In this document: positions 6,600-11,651 of the stretch, piece by piece
Position numbering within the stretch: the first letter of the stretch is position 1
Layout: each line of letters opens with the position of its first letter
Origin: Saccoglossus kowalevskii
Lineage: Eukaryota > Hemichordata > Enteropneusta > Harrimaniidae
Length of the DNA: 11,651 bases
NCBI RefSeq assembly: GCF_000003605.2
Contig: NW_003125394.1
Location: 2,478 to 14,128 of the forward strand
Reading direction: 5' to 3'
The notes under the pieces: model-generated
Databases searched by the model: none
What the model saw: the letters and a program-made list of their open reading frames with translations, nothing else
What the model was told of the DNA's origin: nothing
Position numbers and translations under genes: made by a program

Positions 6600-8100
6600 T
6601 CGAAATACTGTGTTGCAAAAAATCAAAAAATTCGATTATAGTGAAAAAAGTTGGATAAATTAAAAAATATAATGTGTGAATAATTGGAGAGTTAGTTAGA
6701 AAGTTGAAACACTAGTTTCAAAAGTTAGAAGGAATGTTAAACAACTATTTTCAAAATAGCTAAAATATGTTGGAAAGTCCAAACAACGTATCAATATTTG
6801 CGCGCAACTATAAAGATATTCAACGATTTAGTATGAAATTTTCAGTCATTTACATTCCTCTAGAAACGTTGACGCATTTATAAGAGATGTCTGCGTATCA
6901 ATATAGACTTCCCATTTAAATTTATTAAATTTAAAGATTTTTTATGTAACTTTACCAACTTTGCACGCAGACTTGCATACTTTAATTTACTTTTACAAGC
7001 TTGCTTAAATACAAAACAAGCTAAGTAGTGTGCATAGTTGGAAAAGTTATGAAGAAGTCTGCAAAATAGAGGGCAAAACTAGTGAAGTTACGTTGAATGT
7101 CTATATTTCCATGGGACAAAAAACTGGTAACGATACGTGAAAACATGTAATGTTGCGTGAAAAGTTTGAAACGAAACGAAAGTCAACAAACTTTGCGTGG
7201 TATTTGTGAAAAGCCTGGACAGGACAGGAGACTGCAAAGTTGAAAGTTAGTAAAATTAAGTAGAATGTCTGTATTTTAATGTGACAAGTATGCATGGTAC
7301 CAAGTTGGATAAGTTACATAGTTGCAAAAGTTTGTACAAAGTTGAAAACTACATGGAAGGTCTGATATATGGCAAATGTACAATTCTGCATGCAATTTTT
7401 GAAATGCTTTATGAAAAGTCTGCAAGATTAGTAAAATTACGTGGAAACACTGTATTGCTACATGGCTTACAAAGCTGATTGCAAAGCTGCTAAATTAGCG
7501 GGAAAGACAGCAAGTTGTGGGCAAAGCTTGTAAACTTATGTGGAATGTCGGTATTTCTACGTGGTAAGTCTGCAATGTTGAGTGCAAAAGTGGAAAAGGT
7601 ACAAAGAAAACCTGCAAAGTTGTCTGGAGAGTTAGTAAAATTACGTGAAAATATTGGAAAATTGAGATTATCATGGCACATGAAAAGTCTTTATTGCTAC
7701 ATGGCAAGTCTGCAAAGTTTTGTGCAAAGTTGTTTAGATAACGTGAAAGTCAACAAAGCTGTGTGTAAACGTTCAAAAAAGCTAAAGTTACGCTGAATGA
7801 TTGTATTTCTATTTTTGGATAGAGTGCGTGCAATGTTGGTGAAGGCACGTGACAAACTTGTATACTTTATTGAAAGTCTCCAACGTAACGTGCAAAAGTT
7901 GTAAACTTAGGTTAGTGCAAAGTTAGTAAAGTTTCGAGAAAAGTCAACAAAACTGCGTGCATATTTTATAATGCAGAATGTCGGAATTTCAGTGTGGCAA
8001 AAGACGAAGTTGATAAAGGTGCGAGCAAAAATACAAATTTTGACGATAACATAATATATAACCTTGAATGCCTGTATTTATACGTGGCAAGTGTGCAACG
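6600..8100 (+). repeat. Old degenerate tandem array, about 21/42-bp period (forward block)
   Basis: The stretch is built from variants of GTGCAAAGTTGGTAAAGTTA followed by CGTGGAAAGTCTGCAATGTT. Good copies occur at 7140-7180, 7225-7270, 7420-7460, 7520-7660 and 7690-7760. The two halves of the roughly 42-bp unit match each other at about 15 of 21 positions, so a 21-bp ancestor that doubled is likely. Because 42 is a multiple of 3, repeat-like ORFs appear on both strands (for example 7515-7796 and 7707-7490). These show repeating AKLVKLR-type or FAHNF-type peptides and are not called as genes. Decay is high, indels are common and edges are approximate. Confidence 0.6.
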
Positions 8101-8103
8101 GGG

Positions 8104-8306
8104 CCTGTTTTCGTTTTGTGATTAATTTTTCTAGCATTTAATTGCGGCGTTCTCTAGGACAACAACTTAGGTCAGTTTTGCAAACACATCTACCGACTTT
8201 CCAATCACTTAGCACAGCTTTGCACGATCATTTCATCCGATTAAAACCACCACTGTAATGAACAACATTTTATAGTAATTACATGCATTTTGTCAAATTT
8301 CTTTGA
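8104..8306 (+). repeat. Dispersed repeat block A (pairs with 9838-10049)
   Basis: This runs from a GTTTTCGTTTTGTGATTAAT start, through GCATTTAATTGCGG, ATCTACCGACTTTCCAATC and AAACCACCACTGT, to GTCAAATTTC. The same order of words recurs at 9838-10049 in the same orientation. Its core (ATCTACCGACTTTCCAATC) is the forward-array motif read on the other strand, so this block is inverted relative to 6600-8100. Confidence 0.65.
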
Positions 8307-8639
8307 ACATTATAGGCACGTTTCACGACATTTTACACATATTCTATTGAAATATGTAATTTGAATGCGTGTAAACAATTTTGAGCTATCCGATTTGCTC
8401 AGTTAGTCAACGGGCCCGTGTAAGTAATTACCAATCCTGGTGAAGCTCAACAATTCATACTGACGGATCACATGATTACTTAGCTATAGTGGTTTGATGA
8501 ATTTTCGGTCATTTAATGCAAATGTTTCAAAATTTATATTGATGTATGTTCTTGTTTGACCTATGACCTTTACATGCTTCTAACGGAAATTCGACAATTT
8601 GAGGTTCATTTACGAGGCTATTCATAGCTTTTTCTTCGC
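8307..8639. other. No gene seen between repeat blocks
   Basis: AT-rich unique sequence. A 22-codon open stretch on the minus strand (about 8480-8410) has no splice support. Confidence 0.35.
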
Positions 8640-8740
8640 GGGCTTGCAAAGTACAACTACTTAGTTGAAATTTCCAAACAAATCTGTCAACTTTGCAATC
8701 GCTTTACACAACTTTGTACGCTATTCGTTAATATTATACG
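8640..8740 (-). repeat. Reverse-orientation copy of the array motif
   Basis: ACAACTACTTAG, then AACAAATCTGTCAACTTTGC and AATCGCTTTACACAACTTTG, aligns with the cores of block A and of the copy at 8818. On the minus strand it reads as the GCAAAGTTG array motif. Confidence 0.5.
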
Positions 8741-8817
8741 TTCAATTACTATGGCTGTCTGTTTATAACATTGTGTTTGCTTTCATTCGACTTCTGAGTA
8801 TTTTTAACATCTTCAGG

Positions 8818-8925
8818 GTACGATATGACAACCACTTAGGGAACATTTGCAATCAAATCTACCAACTTTGCAATCAATTTTCACATCTTTCTACGCTATT
8901 TCTTAAGATTATACGTTTCGCTCGT
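8818..8925 (-). repeat. Second reverse-orientation copy of the array motif
   Basis: ACAACCACTTAGG, then ATCAAATCTACCAACTTTGC and a CATCTTTCTACGCTATT tail, repeats the layout of 8640-8740, including the following TTAATATTATACGTT-like words (here TTAAGATTATACGTT). Confidence 0.5.
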
Positions 8926-8967
8926 ATAACAATCTCTTAACACATATGCCGTTTATTACATGTCTAG

Positions 8968-9059
8968 GGTTAGGTGCAAGTGACAATGCAGACTCAATCC
9001 CGGAAACCAGTGTATGGTACGAACCCCCACTTCTGATATGGAAGAATGATACACAATAA
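8968..9059 (+). CDS. Candidate terminal exon of a + strand gene
   Basis: The open frame reads GASDNADSIPETSVW and then YEPPLLIWKNDTQ to TAA 9057-9059, with strongly RNY codons. Possible acceptors are TCTAG (ends 8967) and TTAG (ends 8973), both giving phase 1, or AAG (ends 8980), giving phase 2. Only the last is compatible with the exon ending at 4456. Four AATAAA signals follow on the + strand (9089, 9099, 9103, 9132), as expected for a gene end. The upstream part of the ORF runs into array-derived sequence and is excluded. No family recognised. The start is the least certain part. Confidence 0.45.
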
Positions 9060-9076
9060 GTATTGCAAAAATAGTC

Positions 9077-9082
9077 TTTATT
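9077..9082 (-). terminator. Minus-strand poly(A) signal
   Basis: TTTATT on the + strand is AATAAA on the minus strand. It lies about 270 bases after the minus-strand stop at 9356-9354. Cleavage 10-30 bases on would fall near 9050-9065, inside the last codons of the + strand exon. Confidence 0.45.
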
Positions 9083-9088
9083 GCATAA

Positions 9089-9137
9089 AATAAATATTAA
9101 TAAATAAATATTAATTATACACACAAAATCAAATAAA
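9089..9137 (+). terminator. Cluster of + strand poly(A) signals
   Basis: AATAAA at 9089-9094, 9099-9104, 9103-9108 and 9132-9137, 30-75 bases after the stop at 9059. These would define the 3' end of the + strand transcript. Confidence 0.5.
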
Positions 9138-9353
9138 TATTGCAGGTGGATATTTCATCAAATACAACCCCAACACGAATGTCACGATAATATACCAATA
9201 AAAAAAGGTAAATCGGCGATGGTCCGTAGCAGCTTGTCGAGGTATGCATATGTTTTACTCACAGTTCAAAAAGCTGCGTCTTCAATAAGGAGCGATAAAC
9301 ATGGCACATCTTCAAAATACGCGAATTTAATGGCCTTTAATGGTCGGCGGAGT

Positions 9354-9505
9354 TTACTTGCGGTACTTCACAAGTGAGGGCAGTATAACTTCGTCGTACG
9401 TGGCGAACACAAAACCAGCACTCAAAACTCGTTCCCAAGCTTGCACAACGATACCCGGTCCAGCAACCACGTGTATGACAATTCGTTTCATTCTCTGTAA
9501 CAACT
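9354..9505 (-). CDS. Terminal coding exon of a minus-strand gene
   Basis: On the minus strand an open frame reads LLQRMKRIVIHVVAGPG, then IVVQAWERVLSAGFVF and ATYDEVILPSLVKYRK, and stops at TAA 9356-9354. Codon texture and residue mix (W, G-P-G, basic C-terminus) are strongly protein-like. Two starts are possible. One is an acceptor GACCTGAAG ending at 9506, whose AG completes a Glu codon with the G left by exon 9805-9737. The other is an in-frame ATG at 9527-9525 giving a 57-residue ORF that begins MNYGRPEE. Splicing is preferred because of the phase match, although the pyrimidine tract is weak. A 3' UTR of about 290 bases and an AATAAA follow. I do not recognise the family. The IVIHVVAGPGIVV segment is hydrophobic but short for a membrane helix. 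Confidence 0.6.
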
Positions 9506-9736
9506 CTTCAGGTCGACCATAATTCATTCACTTATATAACATGGCGTTTCTCAACTCCCCGGCTATATGGAGATAATTTAATACACGTCCACAACTAGAC
9601 AATAACATCGCAGTAATTCATAATCTGTGCAATGAATAATCAACCAAATTACATTCAACCATAGTATATTTTAACTCAAGTATTTCACTTCTAAATACAC
9701 AAAACACACAGGATCAGCCTGTCACGACAACCTCAC

Positions 9737-9805
9737 CTGGAAAACAATTAACTTTCCCGTCCACAAGCCACATTAATTCTATTATATACAACATGCAATC
9801 TTCTC
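9737..9805 (-). CDS. Upstream exon of the same minus-strand gene
   Basis: A 69-base symmetric exon in phase 1 on the minus strand. It follows acceptor GTAATATGGTATAG (ends 9806), reads EDCMLYIIELMWLVDG and KVNCFP plus one base, and ends at a consensus donor CCAG/GTGAGG (9736). The leftover G joins AG at 9505 to make Glu, giving a continuous reading into LLQRMKRIV. An in-frame TAA lies just upstream of the acceptor. The overlapping minus-strand ORF to 9748 in another frame is discarded because it ignores this donor. Further exons should lie to the right but were not found in the repeat-rich sequence. Confidence 0.42.
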
Positions 9806-9837
9806 CTATACCATATTACAAAAGATACGTAAGTACG

Positions 9838-10049
9838 TAACATCGTTTTACTAGACCTTTGATTAATTTCTCTAACATTTGATTGCGGGGTTTGGTAGGA
9901 CAACCTCGTCAATTTAATTTTGCATACAAATCTACCGACTTTCGAATCGCTTTTTCCAACTTTCCAAGATCGTTTCAACAGATGAGAGCCACCATTGTCG
10001 ACTACAATCAACAATATTTTATTGAATTTACGTGCAAATTTTCAGATTT
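9838..10049 (+). repeat. Dispersed repeat block A' (pairs with 8104-8306)
   Basis: It has the same word order as block A: TTGATTAATTTCTCTAACAT, GATTGCGGGG, ATCTACCGACTTTCGAATC, GAGCCACCATTGT, TTTCAGATTTC. Divergence is moderate and spread evenly, with small indels. The offset between copies is about 1734 bp, and the convergent gene ends lie between them. Confidence 0.65.
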
Positions 10050-10790
10050 CATTACAAAATTGGTAAAGTTACTTGAAAAACCTGAATAATTGAGTACGTG
10101 CAACGTTAGAAATTGTACATGGAATGCACGAAAATATGCGTGCAAACAATGTACATTTACTTAAATGGTCCCCAAAATTGTGTGCAAAATTGGGAGTAAG
10201 GTTAAGTGGAAAGTTTGTAATGTTATGAAGAACATCTGCAGAGTTTGTAACGTTACATGACAAGTCTGCAAAATGGCGTGTACAGTTGGTAATGCTACTT
10301 GAAAAACGTTTATAAAGTTACACTGTAACGTTAACCGACATGTCCACAAAGTTACGTACAAAGTTAGTAAATTTACATGTTGCGTGCATTTAGTAAGATT
10401 ACATAATTTGAGTGCAAAGTTGGTAAAGATATGTAAAAATACCGCAAAGAAATGTAGAAAGTTGCGTGCAAGGTTTGTAAACTTACAAAGAAAGTCTGCG
10501 ATGTTGCGTGGAAAATTGGTAAACTTACATAAACCATTTAGATTTATTTAAAATGACTCCAAAGTTGTGTGTACGTTACGTGGAAAGTTCGTACAAATTA
10601 GTAAAGTATTGTAACAATTCTGCAATATTGCGTAAAAATCATGTAAAACTAAATTCAAAATACTGAACATTTTGGTACAAAATTGATAAAATTACGTGGG
10701 GACTTTGTACAAACGTAGAACTTCTGTTAAAATAACGTGACAGGGATGAAATTTTGCATCCTTGAAGTTTGTAATGTTATGTAGAGAGTC
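10050..10790 (+). repeat. Second forward block of the degenerate 21/42-bp array
   Basis: Clear copies are GTGCAAAGTTGGTAAAGATA at 10412, GTGCAAGGTTTGTAAACTTA at 10466 and GTGGAAAATTGGTAAACTTA at 10508. The last two are exactly 42 bp apart. Looser copies run from 10050 to about 10790. It is in the same orientation as 6600-8100. The minus-strand ORFs inside it (10263-10069, 10361-10161) show repeating VTLQT-like peptides and are repeat by-products. Confidence 0.58.
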
Positions 10791-10797
10791 TGAAAGT

Positions 10798-10956
10798 TGC
10801 CTGCTCATCGGGAACAGACTTGCATTCACCGACAACAACTTAGATGTTCATCACTCATCACCAATAAATGAGAATGCAACCATGATACAACCAGGCGTTT
10901 ATCGTCCTTACAGTGCTATGATAATAAAATGTTTTTTTTCACAACTTTTAAAATAA
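10798..10956 (+). CDS. Weak exon candidate or transposon remnant
   Basis: The frame reads CLLIGNRLAFTDNNL, then DVHHSSPINENATM and IQPGVYRPYSAMI, to a stop at 10954-10956. Its codon texture is better than the surroundings, and GGGAACAG (ends about 10816) could be an acceptor. No good donor is seen, and the last codons run into a T8 tract. It lies just beyond the degenerate array. No family recognised. Confidence 0.22.
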   Translation, partial: CLLIGNRLAFTDNNLDVHHSSPINENATMIQPGVYRPYSAMIIKCFFSQLLK

Positions 10957-11284
10957 CCCCTAAAACGGAGAAGTGTGGTATATTTACTTAACCACAGGTT
11001 TTCTGGCACAGGGAACGAAGGCACTGAATCAAAATCCATATTAACAGGGCAAAATGAAATCCCAATATTAAAAAATAAAAATCTCGTCCGCTTTTCCAAA
11101 CTTTTAGTTTTTTCCTTCAAAATATTCACTACAAGCCATGCATGGCACAGTTCCCGTTAGTTATCAAATCTAAGTTATATAGTTTTGTTTATAGTAATAT
11201 ACGACAAGTACTTGTCCATATTGAGAGAAATTGTATAATTGGATGTATAATGAATAATTAAAATTCTAACATAGTCAGTCAAAG
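10957..11284. other. No gene seen
   Basis: AT-rich sequence. Overlapping ORFs on both strands (10975-11160 and 11129-10908) lack coding texture. A perfect 14-bp palindrome GACAAGTACTTGTC lies at 11203-11216. Confidence 0.35.
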
Positions 11285-11380
11285 CATGTCAGAGATATGG
11301 CTCTAGAACCACATTCATTAAAACTAAATGGCAGCCAGTCGGCCATTTTTAATCTGATCAGAACTACAAATTGATGTGCA
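11285..11380 (+). mobile_element. Fragment of the MITE-like family
   Basis: GAGATATGGCTCTAGAA matches the end of a unit in the element at 5368-5765 (GAGATATAGCTCCGGA). It is followed by AAATGGCAGCCAGTCGGCC and ATTTTTAATCTGATCA, matching the next unit's head. The fragment therefore spans a unit-to-unit junction. The stem survives as AAATGGC (11326-11332) with GCCATTT (11342-11348). Confidence 0.55.
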
Positions 11381-11518
11381 ACAAGGTCTCATAATGTCCA
11401 ATGTATAGGGGTAGACGATTGGGCGCTGCCATGAACAGATAAGCGCAATGCACGTGGCTCCGTAGAAAGTTGAGTAAAATTTGCTATATTGGTTGTACAA
11501 CCCGTCTTAGAATAGCTG

Positions 11519-11646
11519 ATGGCATGTCAGGAAGGTGGAATTGATACTTATTACAAAGATGCCAAATGGTCGAACGAGAGCAGAAAGGAAAAAACTGGTA
11601 GAAAGCCAAGCTGTATCTTCGAAGACGACGCCATTGGAAACTCGAG
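11519..11646 (+). CDS. Probable first coding exon of a + strand gene running off the window
   Basis: From ATG 11519 the frame reads MACQEGGIDTYYKDAKW, then SNESRKEKTGRKPSC and IFEDDAIGNS plus two bases, to donor GAG/GTAAA at 11647. An in-frame TAG lies two codons upstream, so this ATG is the first available. About 17 of 38 codons are RNY. An overlapping frame from ATG 11559 (MPNGRTRAERKK) is also open to the same donor but has only about 5 RNY codons in 29, so it is not preferred. If instead the CATGTCAG ending at 11530 is an acceptor, the exon is internal and starts at GAA 11531. The N-terminus is hydrophilic and charged, with no signal peptide. CACGTG at 11451-11456 lies 63 bases upstream. 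No family recognised. Confidence 0.5.
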
Positions 11647-11651
11647 GTAAA

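Noticed and set aside
7490-7796. ORFs on both strands inside the degenerate array
   Set aside because: Their peptides repeat every 14 residues because the repeat period is 42 bp. They reflect the satellite, not a gene.
8104-10049. LTR retrotransposon with blocks A and A' as LTRs
   Set aside because: There are no TG...CA ends, primer-binding site, polypurine tract or pol coding between them. The interior holds two converging gene ends.
11559-11646. ATG-started frame MPNGRTRAERKK
   Set aside because: It overlaps the frame from 11519, which has a much stronger RNY codon pattern and an upstream in-frame stop that defines its start.

Overview
The window looks like nuclear DNA of an invertebrate animal. 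It is AT-rich and intron-rich, and it has no operons, Shine-Dalgarno sites or long ORFs. The coding signal sits in short islands of 25-110 codons bounded by GT/AG splice signals. The repeats fit this too: a degraded LINE tail, a GGCC-hairpin MITE-like element of a kind I associate from memory with marine invertebrates, and satellite-like arrays. I cannot name the species or phylum. No gene was recognised with confidence except the LINE, so exon calls rest on open frame, codon texture (RNY pattern), splice sites and matching intron phases.

Left part (1-2300, + strand): exon 13-164 joins in phase to exon 826-948, which joins in phase to an exon starting at 1093. That exon runs in frame to about 1245, where the 3' end of a non-LTR retrotransposon (about 1246-1757) interrupts it. 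Coding-like sequence resumes in the same frame at 1760-1882. A further exon with a stop codon lies at 2170-2299.

Middle (2300-5370, mostly non-coding): a nearly perfect 13-copy 41/40-bp minisatellite (2630-3168), an isolated TCTCGCGAGA palindrome (4114-4123) and a small + strand exon (4379-4456).

5368-6540: a 398-bp dimeric MITE-like element ends 11 bp from the splice donor of a minus-strand exon (6100-5777) that has its own TATA-like box. A diverged two-unit relative of the element follows at 6287-6540.

Right part (6600-11651): an old, degenerate array of about 21/42-bp units (6600-8100) is followed by blocks of the same motif in reverse orientation (8104-8306, 8640-8740, 8818-8925). Two genes then meet tail to tail. 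A + strand terminal exon ends at 9059 and a minus-strand terminal exon runs from about 9505 to 9354, with an upstream exon at 9805-9737. Their poly(A) signals interleave at 9077-9137. A second reverse-orientation block (9838-10049) and a second forward array (10050-10790) follow. At the right edge a + strand gene begins with a probable first coding exon (ATG 11519, donor 11647).

No RNA gene, CRISPR array or bacterial-type system was seen.
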